Assembly: GCF_008370685.1 (NCBI RefSeq) | Contig: NZ_VTZU01000020.1 | Coordinates: 1-64,000, forward strand | Length of the DNA: 64,000 nt | Direction of reading: 5' to 3' | From: Aquimarina sp. RZ0 | GTDB taxonomy: Bacteria; Bacteroidota; Bacteroidia; Flavobacteriales; Flavobacteriaceae | In this document: one piece after another, positions 1 to 8,463 of the stretch | How the letters are laid out: each line of letters opens with the position of its first letter | How positions within the stretch are numbered: the stretch's first letter is position 1 | Program-made: the position numbers and the translations under genes | The notes under the pieces: model-generated | Told to the model about the DNA's origin: nothing | The model's database searches: none | What the model saw: only the letters and a program-made list of their open reading frames with translations

Positions 1-56
1 AATCGATAACTTTCTGAAAATAAAGAAGTTGTTCCTGTGCGTTTGTAACTATTCAT
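1..56 (-). CDS. possible N-terminus of a protein cut by the window edge
   Basis: An ATG at 56-54 on the minus strand opens a frame that runs off the left edge after 18 full codons (MNSYKRTGTTSLFSESYR). A purine-rich stretch, ACAGGTGAG, precedes it at ribosome-binding distance. No domain can be assigned from so few residues, and a chance reading frame is possible. Confidence 0.3.
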   Translation of the reverse strand, partial: MNSYKRTGTTSLFSESYR

Positions 57-803
57 CTCACCTGTGTTTAGTCAGTAAAATACTATAACTATTTGATTAA
101 AAATAAATTAATTTTAGAGGTAACCTAAAAAACTTCAAAAAAAGAAATTATGGTTCATATTACAAATAGGTCCTATGGAGATATTGAGTTTACTCGCATT
201 CATAAATACAGACTTATGAGGATGCTCAAAACGCAATTAAGAGGTCATGTGTGATTTGAACTGAAATACTAAAAAAAGTAGATCACACTATATAACAAAC
301 ATTGAGAAAACAAGCAAAAACCTCATATATAGCTACTGTATAAACGTATCTAATATTCGTTTTTAACATTTCTTTGATCATTTTTCTTAAATTTAACCTA
401 CATTTTACTGTCTTTATTTAATAAAAAAATCACCTTATCATAACATTGGAGTCAACATCTAACGTGTATAACCAAATCTTACGAGTCATTTTTCAGTGCA
501 AAAGCACTCTAAAACAGTTGTTTATTATTTCAAAAAACAAAAGCTCCCCCTAGATTTTTATCCTATCATAAATCCACCATTCTCTCGTCGTGCATGTGAA
601 AATTATATTAAAAATCTTAAAATCATCAAAAATCAGCTTTTCAAATTCTTAAAAATCACACTAATAAACGTTAATGTTTAATTTTTTTGGGGTATATACT
701 TAAAAATACATAAAAATTGTAGAGTATACCCTTTTTTTTATTGGGGTAAAAATGTTTTAGCATAGTTTTACAGCTTCAATTAAAAACAAATTAATACCAA
801 TTA
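57..803. other. intergenic region, no convincing gene
   Basis: About 750 AT-rich bases. The only open frame of any length (around 496-681, plus) has a non-ATG start and a low-complexity Lys/Ile/Asn composition, so I do not call it a gene. The one structure I can support is the stem-loop with a T-run at 690-740. The porin leader follows directly. Confidence 0.6.
690..740 (+). terminator. stem-loop followed by T8
   Basis: GGGTATA at 690-696 pairs with TATACCC at 725-731 around a long AT-rich loop, and eight T residues follow. It sits 60-110 bases before the porin start, so it could end an upstream transcript or act as a leader attenuator for the porin. The sequence alone does not decide between these. 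Confidence 0.5.
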
Positions 804-1904
804 ATGTTTACTATGAAAACAAAAATCGTAACAAAGCTTTTTAAACAAGCATGTCTTTTTTCTTTAGCTCTTATTAGCTTTACAATTGTAGCACAGGAAG
901 AAGAAAAAAAATGGTTTGACAACTTCTCTGTTAATGGATCTGTAGATGGTTATTTTAGATATAATATTGGAGCTCCAAATAAAGCTTATGATCTTGGACA
1001 AGGAGCAGGGGAAGAATTTGCTGCACCAGGAACATCATTTGCTGACAGACCAGGATTTGCCTTGGGGATGGCTAATTTAATATTAGGGTATGAAGGCGAA
1101 AAAGTAGGCTTTGTAGCTGATCTGGTATATGGACCAAGAGGAACAGACGCTGTAGGAAATAATTCAGGTTCTGCATCAGCAAGTATTGTAAATCAATTGT
1201 ATGTATACTGGAATGTAAGCGAAAAAGTTAAACTTACTTTTGGTAACTTTAACACTTATCTTGGATACGAAGTAATTTCACCAACAGGAAACTTTAATTA
1301 CTCTACCTCTTATATGTTCTCTAATGGTCCTTTTTCTCATACAGGACTAAAGGCTGATTTTGCGATTGATGAAAAATGGTCTGCGATGGTTGCCATTATG
1401 AACCCAACTGATCAAACTGATTTTAATCCCAATGACACATATATTATAGGTGCACAAGTAGGATATGCTGCCGATGGTGGTAGTGCTTACCTTAATTTCA
1501 GATATGGAAATGAAGGTGATCCGGGGCCTGTTGAGCCTACATTTCAGGTAGATTTAACTACCGGATGGGATTTATCAGAAAAATTCTATTTAGGTTTTAA
1601 TGGAACATATTTAGATACTGATGGTGATGGATTCTATGCAGCTGCATTCTATCCTCAATTTCAAGCTACCGAAAGCTTTGCTATAGGTCTGAGAGGTGAA
1701 TATTTTAATGTATTTGTGGATGATGATGCAGTTGATGATGTGGACATTACGGCAATAACTCTTACCGGTAGTTATGATGTTGGAAATTTAACCTTCAAGC
1801 CTGAATTTAGAATAGATTCTTCTGATGATGCATTTGTTGATAGTGATTTACAAGCTACAAGCAGTCTTTCTTCTTTTGTTTTGGGAGCGATCTATAAATT
1901 TTAA
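804..1904 (+). CDS. outer-membrane beta-barrel porin-like protein
   Basis: The 366-residue product has a signal peptide (basic MKTKIVTKLFKQ, hydrophobic core, cleavage near IVAQ-EEE). It is then rich in alternating aromatic/polar strands and Gly/Asp turns and ends in an aromatic-terminated last strand (LGAIYKF), as outer-membrane barrels do. It resembles flavobacterial proteins annotated as porin or outer membrane beta-barrel protein (OmpA/OprB-like). It probably forms a diffusion channel; the substrate cannot be read. The first ATG (804) and a second ATG three codons later (813, MKTK) are both possible starts, and the second gives the more typical signal peptide. It is a single gene with a bidirectional hairpin at 1943-1974 behind it. 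Confidence 0.75.
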   Translation: MFTMKTKIVTKLFKQACLFSLALISFTIVAQEEEKKWFDNFSVNGSVDGYFRYNIGAPNKAYDLGQGAGEEFAAPGTSFADRPGFALGMANLILGYEGEKVGFVADLVYGPRGTDAVGNNSGSASASIVNQLYVYWNVSEKVKLTFGNFNTYLGYEVISPTGNFNYSTSYMFSNGPFSHTGLKADFAIDEKWSAMVAIMNPTDQTDFNPNDTYIIGAQVGYAADGGSAYLNFRYGNEGDPGPVEPTFQVDLTTGWDLSEKFYLGFNGTYLDTDGDGFYAAAFYPQFQATESFAIGLRGEYFNVFVDDDAVDDVDITAITLTGSYDVGNLTFKPEFRIDSSDDAFVDSDLQATSSLSSFVLGAIYKF

Positions 1905-1942
1905 ATTACCCAAGTTTTTAATATAATTGTTTGTTTACGTCA

Positions 1943-1974
1943 AAAAGCGTTCCTTACTAGGGACGCTTTTTTTT
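1943..1974. terminator. bidirectional intrinsic terminator between convergent genes
   Basis: AAAAGCGTtCC and GGgACGCTTTT form a stem around TTACTA and are followed by T8 on the plus strand. The A-run on the other side gives a T-run for the convergent minus-strand gene ending at 1973. It serves the porin gene and probably the DUF1684 gene. Confidence 0.8.
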
Positions 1975-2587
1975 ATTTATTTTCCTCGTGATTCTTATAG
2001 TTCTTAACTCCTGCGGGGATTTCTAAATCCAGGTGATTTTCTTCTGGAGGGATGGGACAAGAGTACCTGCTGCTATAGGCACAATATGGATTGTAGGCAG
2101 TATTAAAATCTATCAATATATTGTCTCCTTCGGGAATTGTAAGATCCATAAAACGTCCTCCTTCATAACTGGTTAGCCCATTTGTAAGATCTGTAAATGG
2201 CAGAAACAAATAGTTTTCGTATTCTGATTGTGTTTTTAAACCCTGGCTTTGATATATATTCAAAATAAATTCTTTTTCCTGCAATGTAAAGTGTGCTTCT
2301 CCATACTTAACATATACAGGTTCTCTTTCTGTAGTTGTTTTCATGATAAAAGGAGTTTCATAAGGTGTCCGGACAAACTTCGCCATAATACTATACGATG
2401 TATCAATAGCAAAAAAATCCAATTCCTTAAATTCTTTAAAATCCTTAGATGTCAATGGTGATTTTTCTTCAGAAGCAAATTCCTCATTTAATGTAGACTG
2501 AAACACCAATATCTTCTTGATATTAATAGAATCCTGAGCCATCATATTCCCCAAAATGAGAATACATAAAAGTGTTAATCTATGCAC
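1973..2587 (-). CDS. DUF1684 domain protein, exported
   Basis: The 204-residue product has a short signal peptide (MHRLTLLCILILGNMMAQ). It carries the DUF1684 signature in its second half: GGRFMDLTIPEG, then DFNTAYNPYCAYSSRYSCPIPP with the conserved N-P-x-C-x-Y and C-P-x-P-P-xEN pattern. The family is widespread in Bacteroidota and has no established reaction. The product is probably periplasmic. The gene stands alone and converges on the porin gene with a shared terminator. Confidence 0.8.
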   Translation of the reverse strand: MHRLTLLCILILGNMMAQDSINIKKILVFQSTLNEEFASEEKSPLTSKDFKEFKELDFFAIDTSYSIMAKFVRTPYETPFIMKTTTEREPVYVKYGEAHFTLQEKEFILNIYQSQGLKTQSEYENYLFLPFTDLTNGLTSYEGGRFMDLTIPEGDNILIDFNTAYNPYCAYSSRYSCPIPPEENHLDLEIPAGVKNYKNHEENK

Positions 2588-2717
2588 TGTCCCTTTTTAT
2601 TTTTTTGCAAAAGTACAAAGCATTCACAATAAACAAGTTAATATTCTCTAAAATCGTGCTCATTTTTTAGACAAAAGGCTAATTTTATCGGTTATTCAAT
2701 AATTAACTACCGCAATA

Positions 2718-3947
2718 TTGAAAAAACTACTCCAAAATTATTTTGATACGTTTTCTGGTCTCTCTAAAGAGGTTTGGTGGTTAGCACTAATCACCTTTAT
2801 TAATCGTATGGGAGCTATGGTAATCCCATTTTTATCTTTATATCTTTCTGATGATTTATGCTTTTCATTGAGTCAGATTGGCTGGATAATGACCAGTTTT
2901 GGACTAGGATCATTACTAGGCGCCTGGATCGGAGGTAAACTAAGTGATAAAATAGGCTATTACAAAGTAATTCTGGGATCATTACTCCTTACAGGAGTTT
3001 CTTTCTTTATTGTGCAATACTTTACTAGCTTCTGGAGTATCTGTATTAGTTTCTTTGTATTGATTACTATCGCGGATGCTGCACGTCCGGCATTTTTTGT
3101 AGCCTTAAGTGCTTATAGTAAACCCGAAAACAAAACCCGTTCTTTGACATTCATTCGATTGGCTATCAATTTGGGATTTGCGATGGGACCTGCTTTGGGC
3201 GGTCTCATTATTGCCACTATTGGCTATGCAGGATTGTTCTGGATAGATGGTATTACTTGCCTGGCTGCTGGTTTTATTATGATTAATACATTACACCCAA
3301 AAAAGGCAAAAATACTGGATAAGGAAATTGTAGTAGAAAAACCACTTCCGGCATATAGTGATGGTATTTATATTTTATTCCTGATCGCACTTACATTATT
3401 CGGTTTTATTTTTGTTCAGTATTTTTCTACAATACCGCTATACTATAAAGAAGTACATTTACTTTCTGAAAAAAATATTGGACTTGTTTTGGCATTAAAC
3501 GGAGCTTTGATATTTATTTTTGAAATGCCATTAATTGCTTATTTAGAATCGACTTCTTTTTCTAAAATTAAAAAAGTAATGTATGGATTTGTATTGACCG
3601 GGATTAGTTTTGCCTTACTTCTTATAACTCCATGGACAGGGATTATAATACTGGGAATGATTGTGGCGACGCTTGGAGAAATGATTTCGTTCCCTTTTGG
3701 GAATGCTTTTGCATTAGAAAGATCAAAAAAAGGGAAGCAGGGAGCGTATATGGGATTGTACAGCATGTCTTTTTCTGTAGCTCACATTCTGGGACATAAC
3801 GCTGGTATGCAATTCATTAATGCTTATGGCTATAAAAATAGCTGGATATTTATGTGCGTAATTGCGGCTCTTGGTACTTTTTTATTGTTTATTGTCAAAC
3901 AAAAGCTTACTAAAGAGACTCTAACACTTCAATTAAAAACTCCTTAA
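2718..3947 (+). CDS. MFS transporter
   Basis: The 409-residue protein shows about 12 hydrophobic membrane segments. The major facilitator loop 2-3 signature is present near residues 75-85 (GGKLSDKIGYYK, the G-x-x-x-D-R/K-x-G-R/K pattern). It resembles MDR-type drug/proton antiporters of Bacteroidota; the substrate is unknown. The start is a TTG at 2718 (TTG-AAA-AAA-CTA, read as MKKLL). The next ATG with a sensible context would delete the first membrane segment, so TTG is preferred. The downstream lipoprotein gene begins 12 bases after the stop, so the two are probably co-transcribed. Confidence 0.85.
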   Translation: MKKLLQNYFDTFSGLSKEVWWLALITFINRMGAMVIPFLSLYLSDDLCFSLSQIGWIMTSFGLGSLLGAWIGGKLSDKIGYYKVILGSLLLTGVSFFIVQYFTSFWSICISFFVLITIADAARPAFFVALSAYSKPENKTRSLTFIRLAINLGFAMGPALGGLIIATIGYAGLFWIDGITCLAAGFIMINTLHPKKAKILDKEIVVEKPLPAYSDGIYILFLIALTLFGFIFVQYFSTIPLYYKEVHLLSEKNIGLVLALNGALIFIFEMPLIAYLESTSFSKIKKVMYGFVLTGISFALLLITPWTGIIILGMIVATLGEMISFPFGNAFALERSKKGKQGAYMGLYSMSFSVAHILGHNAGMQFINAYGYKNSWIFMCVIAALGTFLLFIVKQKLTKETLTLQLKTP

Positions 3948-3959
3948 TATACCATCATT

Positions 3960-4721
3960 ATGAGACTTATATTTTTTACTCTTTTCCTTACAGCACTTTA
4001 TAGTTGTAGCACAGAAAAAAAAGAAAAGCCCGTCAAAAAATCTGAAACAAAAACAGAACTAACTGAAGAAAAAAAGATCTTTCCTACCTTACCTACGGAT
4101 CGATATAATGTTGCTTTTTTAATTATGGATGGTAGTTATAATACAGAATTCACTGCTCCGTTTGATATTTTTCAACATACACAATACAGAGAAAATATCA
4201 AACAAATGAATGTTTTTACTGTTGCCAATACAGATGCGCCTATCACCACTTTTGAAGGAATAAAAATTATTCCGGATTTTAATTATGTAAAAGATTCTTT
4301 GCCAAAAATTGATATTCTTGTCATACCAAGTGCAGAACATCATTTGGATACAGATCTGAATGATGTAGCTATGATTAATTTTGTAAAGGAAATAGATAAA
4401 AATGCGACTTATATGACTTCTCATTGTGATGGAGCGTTTGTTTTAGCAAAAGCTGGGCTATTAAACAATGTGACTTCTACAACATTTCCCAGTGATATAG
4501 ATACAATGCGCAAGATGTTTCCTGATCTTGATATTAGAAAAAATGTGCTATTTGTACATGATAAGAAATATCTTACTTCTGCAGGAGGTGCTAAAAGCTT
4601 TGAAGCGGCCTTATATTTATGCGAACATCTATATGGAGCAGAAATTGCAAAATCGCTTGCCAAAGGACTTGTTATTGATTGGAAATTAGACGAAGTGCCA
4701 CATTTGATTATCTCAAAATAA
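3960..4721 (+). CDS. DJ-1/PfpI-family lipoprotein
   Basis: The 253-residue protein has a lipoprotein signal peptide (lipobox L-Y-S-C near residue 16) and a charged Lys/Glu linker. A DJ-1/PfpI (class I glutamine-amidotransferase-like) fold follows from about residue 45. The nucleophile elbow is visible as TSHCDGAFVLAKAGLL, with Cys in the expected place, preceded by IDILVIPSAEHH. The ThiJ/PfpI family includes proteases, chaperones and glyoxalases, so the reaction is not predictable. Membrane anchoring in the cell envelope is likely. It sits 12 bases behind the MFS gene and is probably in its operon, which ends at the hairpin at 4731. Confidence 0.8.
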   Translation: MRLIFFTLFLTALYSCSTEKKEKPVKKSETKTELTEEKKIFPTLPTDRYNVAFLIMDGSYNTEFTAPFDIFQHTQYRENIKQMNVFTVANTDAPITTFEGIKIIPDFNYVKDSLPKIDILVIPSAEHHLDTDLNDVAMINFVKEIDKNATYMTSHCDGAFVLAKAGLLNNVTSTTFPSDIDTMRKMFPDLDIRKNVLFVHDKKYLTSAGGAKSFEAALYLCEHLYGAEIAKSLAKGLVIDWKLDEVPHLIISK

Positions 4722-4730
4722 CAATAATAT

Positions 4731-4758
4731 AAAAGCGCTCCTGTTGGGGAACGCTTTC
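4731..4758. terminator. hairpin terminator
   Basis: The AAAGCGCTCC arm pairs with GGGGAaCGCTTT and is flanked by T-rich sequence on both sides. It can end the MFS/DJ-1 operon on the plus strand and the putative small RNA on the minus strand. Confidence 0.6.
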
Positions 4759-4850
4759 AGATTTTAGGGCTAATTATGTACTCTCTTTAGCTTCAAGACT
4801 TAGGTTCTTTTAGACTAATGTCCTCACACTTAACTGACCCTGACGTATCC
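4731..4850 (-). ncRNA. putative structured small RNA, copy 1
   Basis: Read on the minus strand, 4840-4826 (GGGTCAGTTAAGTGT) pairs with 4781-4767 (GTACATAATTAGCCC) at 13 of 15 positions, four of them G-U. Inside lie the internal loop GAGGACA / AGAGA, a TTAG/CTAA stem and a variable apical loop. A terminator-like hairpin follows at 4758-4731 (GCG-CTCC / GGGA-ACGC), then a T-rich tract. G-U pairs are pairs only on this strand, which favours minus-strand transcription. The motif also occurs at 5163-5229 and 8272-8313. It may belong to a known Bacteroidetes motif such as Flavo-1, which I cannot check here. Confidence 0.5.
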
Positions 4851-5126
4851 AAATTAATATTTTAAATCCATATCGTCATACAGCTTAAAATGTTAATTCT
4901 GGCCAATACGTCATAGTGTTTTTATGTTGATATAAATATAATATAAATAAATTGTGAAAACAAAAATTTTAACGTTTAAAAACATAAAAAATCGATTAAA
5001 AGCACAATATCTTTCTTTTATTAAAAAAAATAAAGGATTATAACTACATTTATTTTGATTAAACAAAGTGCTAATTTCTCCTTTATATCCTTTTCAGCTC
5101 TAAAAAAAATCAGCTCTTAAAACGAG

Positions 5127-5240
5127 AAAAGTGACCTTGGATAAGGTCACTTTTATTCTGGATAAATTATGCACTCTCTTTAGTTATTAGATTTGGGGTC
5201 TTCTTACTAATGTCCTCACACTTAATTTACCCTTACAATG
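5127..5240 (-). ncRNA. putative structured small RNA, copy 2
   Basis: On the minus strand 5229-5218 (TAAATTAAGTGT) pairs with 5174-5163 (GTGCATAATTTA) through seven Watson-Crick pairs plus wobble pairs. It encloses the same GAGGACA / AGAGA internal loop and TTAGT/ACTAA stem as the other copies. A 12-bp hairpin (AAAAGTGACCTT / AAGGTCACTTTT, 5154-5127) follows, as expected for an intrinsic terminator. A TTAGTTTGG box about 20-30 bases upstream on the minus strand resembles the Bacteroidetes -7 element, and copy 1 has TTAATTTGG at the same distance. Confidence 0.5.
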
Positions 5241-5438
5241 TATTCCAAACTAACACTATAACTTTATTTCTTTATAACTTCTTAAAAATATTGATCTTAA
5301 GAATATATTTGCTTTTTTATTCTGAAGTAAAGATATAAGAATCAAATACAAAAAACGACAACTAGCAATATAGTTATTAACAAAATATCGATTAAATGTA
5401 AAAAAATAAGATTAAGTGCGTTTTCATTCAATAACTAA

Positions 5439-6866
5439 TCAATAAGAATGGTATTTGGATGTACCCAGATATTTTTTGACTAATGCATTATATTCTCTGG
5501 ATATTTTTAGTGCAAGTGTTCCTTCTATTGTATATAACCCTTCTATATCTTTATATCCATTCTGGAGCATTTTTTCTAAATAAAAAAGCGCTGTTTGTTT
5601 ATCCTGATCAATAGAACTTAAATACATTATAGCTTTATAGGAATCAAAATCCTGAGGATCTATTATTGTACTGAGAACATTTAGAAATATTTTTTTATCG
5701 ATTACTTTCTCCTTTTTGGTCGTTGATTTAATTTTATACTGAGAAATCAAATCTTTTAAGTATCCCAATATTCTTATCGCCATATTACTTGAATGCCGTT
5801 CTCTGGTTGCTATCAATTTATTGAGTTCTTCAACTCTATATTGCCACCAACCCAGATTTTCATATTGTTTGAATTCTACATCTTCTTCTAATGACATAAG
5901 CAATGTTGCTTGTAAGAATATTTCCTGATTATTATATCTGGACTTAAGCCTTTTTAGTTTTTTATAGTCACTTACTTTTCTAATTCGCTTTTGTTGTTCT
6001 TTTAGTGTGTCTATCTCAAAAAATAAATGATACCAGCTTCTCATTCTTTTTAGCTCGTCATATGCTTTTATGAAAGATTTTTTTTCTATTAATAAATTTA
6101 CCTCATTCTGCTGTTTCTGATACTGCTTCTGCACCCAAACAGAGTCTACGGCAATCTTACCTTTCAGCATGTCCTGTAAAGTAAAAGAAGTCAGTACTTT
6201 CTGCAATAGATCTTCTGGAGGTAATTTCTCTTGATCATTATCATAAACATAAACATCAGAAGTAATTGCTTTTCTTTTTAAATACCTTTTTATATTTATA
6301 AAATCCTGATATCTAAAGTTTTTATCACTTATGACTCCTGCATATGAAAAATTTTTTTTCACCTCTATAGATTCACTATAATAATAACTGTTATTCATAG
6401 CTATGACGCCATTAAACTCTCTATAAATTAATGGTATCAAACTGTTAAGAGGTGCATCTTCACCATTCCCAAAAACGTATACTCTTCTGTCATGAATAGG
6501 TAATAGGGATAAAATATGATTTGTAAAAAAAGCTACATAATTGGTTTTATCTTGTATTGTTTTTAGGTTTTCAGAAAAATTAGACACTACAATTACATAT
6601 CCTAACGCCTCTGCTGCCTGACTAAAAAGTGCTGTTAAATTCCTGGTATTTCCCGTAGAATCAAATCCCAGAAGTACAGGCCATTGTTTGGTAAGATCAA
6701 AGGATGTAGGCAGATAGATACTGTAATGACTTCCTTCTTTTGTAGGGACACCTAGAGAATTTATGACAATTCCTTTCTGTAATTTTAACTCATCTTGACT
6801 AAAAGAACATGTTACTACACATAAAAATATAAAAAAAAGACTTTTTTTCGGTACATACCACTTCAC
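5439..6866 (-). CDS. exported esterase-fold protein with a degenerate active site
   Basis: The 475-residue protein has a signal peptide (KKSLFFIFLCVVTCSFSQ) and an N-terminal region like esterase/PHB-depolymerase alpha/beta hydrolases (YSIYLPTSFDLTKQWPVLLGFD, then RRVYVFGNGEDAPLNS). At the nucleophile elbow the usual G-x-S-x-G reads GNGEDA, so the catalytic serine appears to be missing. The C-terminal half (about 230-475) is helical and rich in Lys/Leu/Glu, possibly TPR-like. It may be a non-catalytic envelope protein of the hydrolase fold. It is a single gene with no close operon partner. Confidence is high that it is a gene and low for its function. Confidence 0.65.
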   Translation of the reverse strand: MKWYVPKKSLFFIFLCVVTCSFSQDELKLQKGIVINSLGVPTKEGSHYSIYLPTSFDLTKQWPVLLGFDSTGNTRNLTALFSQAAEALGYVIVVSNFSENLKTIQDKTNYVAFFTNHILSLLPIHDRRVYVFGNGEDAPLNSLIPLIYREFNGVIAMNNSYYYSESIEVKKNFSYAGVISDKNFRYQDFINIKRYLKRKAITSDVYVYDNDQEKLPPEDLLQKVLTSFTLQDMLKGKIAVDSVWVQKQYQKQQNEVNLLIEKKSFIKAYDELKRMRSWYHLFFEIDTLKEQQKRIRKVSDYKKLKRLKSRYNNQEIFLQATLLMSLEEDVEFKQYENLGWWQYRVEELNKLIATRERHSSNMAIRILGYLKDLISQYKIKSTTKKEKVIDKKIFLNVLSTIIDPQDFDSYKAIMYLSSIDQDKQTALFYLEKMLQNGYKDIEGLYTIEGTLALKISREYNALVKKYLGTSKYHSY

Positions 6867-7027
6867 AGCAAATAATTTAAGTTATAAACTCATCCTGAAT
6901 ACTACTCTACCTGCAAACCATACCCAATTATTGCTTACAACCATTACCCGAGATGAAATTCTATAGATACCACAAAAAAAATGCCAACTACACCATAACT
7001 ACAGGCACTTATTAAAATCGTGCTTCA

Positions 7028-7846
7028 TTAGATACCAATACTTCCTAATTCTACACCCTCAGAATAAGCAACTTTAATATTATTTTCGCTAAAAGCTCTT
7101 TTTATTTCCTGATGCGCCATAAAAGTTACATACCAGAAATCATCTGGTTTTACGTAAGGTCTGACGGCTATCAAAACATTATGTGAATCAAAATTTTCAA
7201 TACCTATCTCTGGCTTTGGGGTATCTAATATTTTTTCTATTGGTGCCAATGTCTCTTCTATAATCTTCCTTACTTTAGGAAAATCCTCATTATATGGCAT
7301 GCTTACGTTTATTTCTAATCTAATTAATCCTTTCTTAGAATAATTGGCGACTACATCATCCGTAACTTTAGAATTAGGAATGATCAAACTTTTACTCCCA
7401 GGAGTAACGACTAAAGTATTAAAAATCCCTATCTCCTTTACTTTACCAAAAGATTCTGCTACCTGAATCCAATCACCCACCTGATAAGGTTTCAGAAACA
7501 TAATCAGTATCCCTGAAGCAAAATTACCCAAACTACCTTGCAAAGACATACCGATTGCAAAACTTATTGCCGCCAGAATTGCTACCAGTCCAGAAAGATC
7601 AGCTCCTAATATGGATACAATTATAAATAAGACTGCTATCTTTAGTATTACTGATAATATAGAAATAAGAAAGGGGCGCATCGTATCCGAAATATGCATT
7701 CGCTTAAGCGCAGCATCTACAAGTTTTACAATCTTATTTATAATTTTAAAACCTATCCACAATACTAAAACTGCACCTATAATTCTTGGGGCAAAAAAGA
7801 CTACCGTATCGATCGCTATCTCTAAGTAATCATATAACTTCTCCAT
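7028..7846 (-). CDS. small-conductance mechanosensitive channel, MscS family
   Basis: The 272-residue protein has three N-terminal membrane helices. The pore helix TM3 is Gly/Ala-rich (AAISFAIGMSLQGSLGNFASGI), followed by the family beta-domain motif QVGDWIQVAESFGKVKEIGIFNTLVVTPGSKSLIIPNS. The length matches E. coli MscS (286 residues). It acts in the inner membrane as a tension-gated valve releasing solutes on hypo-osmotic shock. It is transcribed alone; the gaps on both sides exceed 150 bases. The upstream gap holds a 75-bp MITE. Confidence 0.92.
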   Translation of the reverse strand: MEKLYDYLEIAIDTVVFFAPRIIGAVLVLWIGFKIINKIVKLVDAALKRMHISDTMRPFLISILSVILKIAVLFIIVSILGADLSGLVAILAAISFAIGMSLQGSLGNFASGILIMFLKPYQVGDWIQVAESFGKVKEIGIFNTLVVTPGSKSLIIPNSKVTDDVVANYSKKGLIRLEINVSMPYNEDFPKVRKIIEETLAPIEKILDTPKPEIGIENFDSHNVLIAVRPYVKPDDFWYVTFMAHQEIKRAFSENNIKVAYSEGVELGSIGI

Positions 7847-7916
7847 AATACCAATTTGAAATACTAAAAATAGAAAAAATATATAGAACTCCTCTTAAGT
7901 TCTGCCTTTTGCTATA

Positions 7917-7991
7917 GAAGTGATTTAAACTTTTTTTAATTCGTTATAGAAATGTTATTTTTTGCCACAATCAAAAAGTCTAAATCACTTC
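7917..7991. mobile_element. 75-bp MITE with the ends of the IS5-like element at 36405
   Basis: The left end GAAGTGATTTAAACTTTT is identical to the 18-base end of the IS at 36405-37332. The right end is its inverted copy with one change (AAAAGTCTAAATCACTTC). An ATA triplet flanks both sides (7914-7916 and 7992-7994), consistent with a 3-bp target duplication. The interior of about 40 bp codes for nothing. It is best read as a non-autonomous derivative mobilised by an IS5-family transposase. Confidence 0.8.
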
Positions 7992-8224
7992 ATAACTTAT
8001 AACTGAGAAGCTCTGTTTTTTTCAGTAGGACTACCAGTCCTTATTAAAATCACCTATCAAAATTCACTCTTTTTCGTTGATACTTTAAAATAAACTACGG
8101 ATAAGTCCGCGAGGTATTTATAAGAAAAAATAATTCGATTTCGAGGCAAGCTTCAGAGTATTTAAATCTCGATTATCGAGTAGAAAGAGGCTGAATAGGA
8201 TTATGATTTACGATTTTGTTTCAA

Positions 8225-8315
8225 CAAAAAAACGCTCAAAAGTATGTTTTTTGAACGTTTTTTAAATTTCCCCCGCACTCTCTTTAGTTTTGTAACTAAT
8301 GTCCTCGTGCGGGAA
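8225..8315 (-). ncRNA. putative structured small RNA, copy 3
   Basis: On the minus strand CCCGCAC (8313-8307) pairs perfectly with GTGCGGG (8278-8272). Between them are the conserved loop strands GAGGACA and AGAGA, the inner stem TTAGTT/AACTAA and a four-base apical loop. A hairpin with a T7 tail follows at 8262-8225, a clear intrinsic terminator on the minus strand. The outer stem differs completely from copies 1 and 2 while pairing is kept, which is strong covariation. This is the shortest and clearest of the three copies. Confidence 0.55.
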
Positions 8316-8438
8316 ACAACTAACCATTTTATTAATATCAAACCTTGTGCCAAAACTTCCTATCTCAACAAATTAAATAATCACCGAGGCAGAGTCATCG
8401 GGGTATTCAAAGGAAAAAAGTTTATTTTTTAGTTTTAT

Positions 8439-8455
8439 GAAAACCTCAGGTTTTC
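8439..8455 (-). terminator. weak hairpin after the symporter gene
   Basis: GAAAACC and GGTTTTC pair around a three-base loop just after the stop codon of the AGCS gene (minus strand). The downstream tract is ATAAAACTAAAAAA rather than a clean T-run, so termination is only suggested. Confidence 0.35.
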
Positions 8456-8463
8456 AAACTTTC

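Larger units (their letters stand above)
4722..5438. other. intergenic region holding two RNA-motif copies
   Basis: No protein gene is supported in these 717 bases. The region contains two copies of the hairpin RNA motif described separately (4767-4840 and 5163-5229), each next to a terminator-like hairpin. The remaining sequence around 4900-5100 and 5240-5438 is AT-rich and I see no structure in it. Confidence 0.6.
7995..8463. other. intergenic region with RNA motif copy 3
   Basis: No protein gene is supported; a frame at 8244-8432 overlaps the RNA hairpin and has no recognisable features. The stretch 8098-8200 contains short GC-richer inverted pieces (CGGATAAGTCCG; TCTCGATTATCGAGT) that look like repeat debris. 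The third copy of the structured RNA motif lies at 8225-8315. Confidence 0.5.

Noticed and set aside
496..681. 61-codon frame before the porin gene
   Set aside because: It has a non-ATG start and low-complexity composition, and matches no recognisable family. The following hairpin can be explained without it.
8244..8432. 62-codon frame on the plus strand
   Set aside because: It overlaps RNA motif copy 3 and has no domain or convincing start context.
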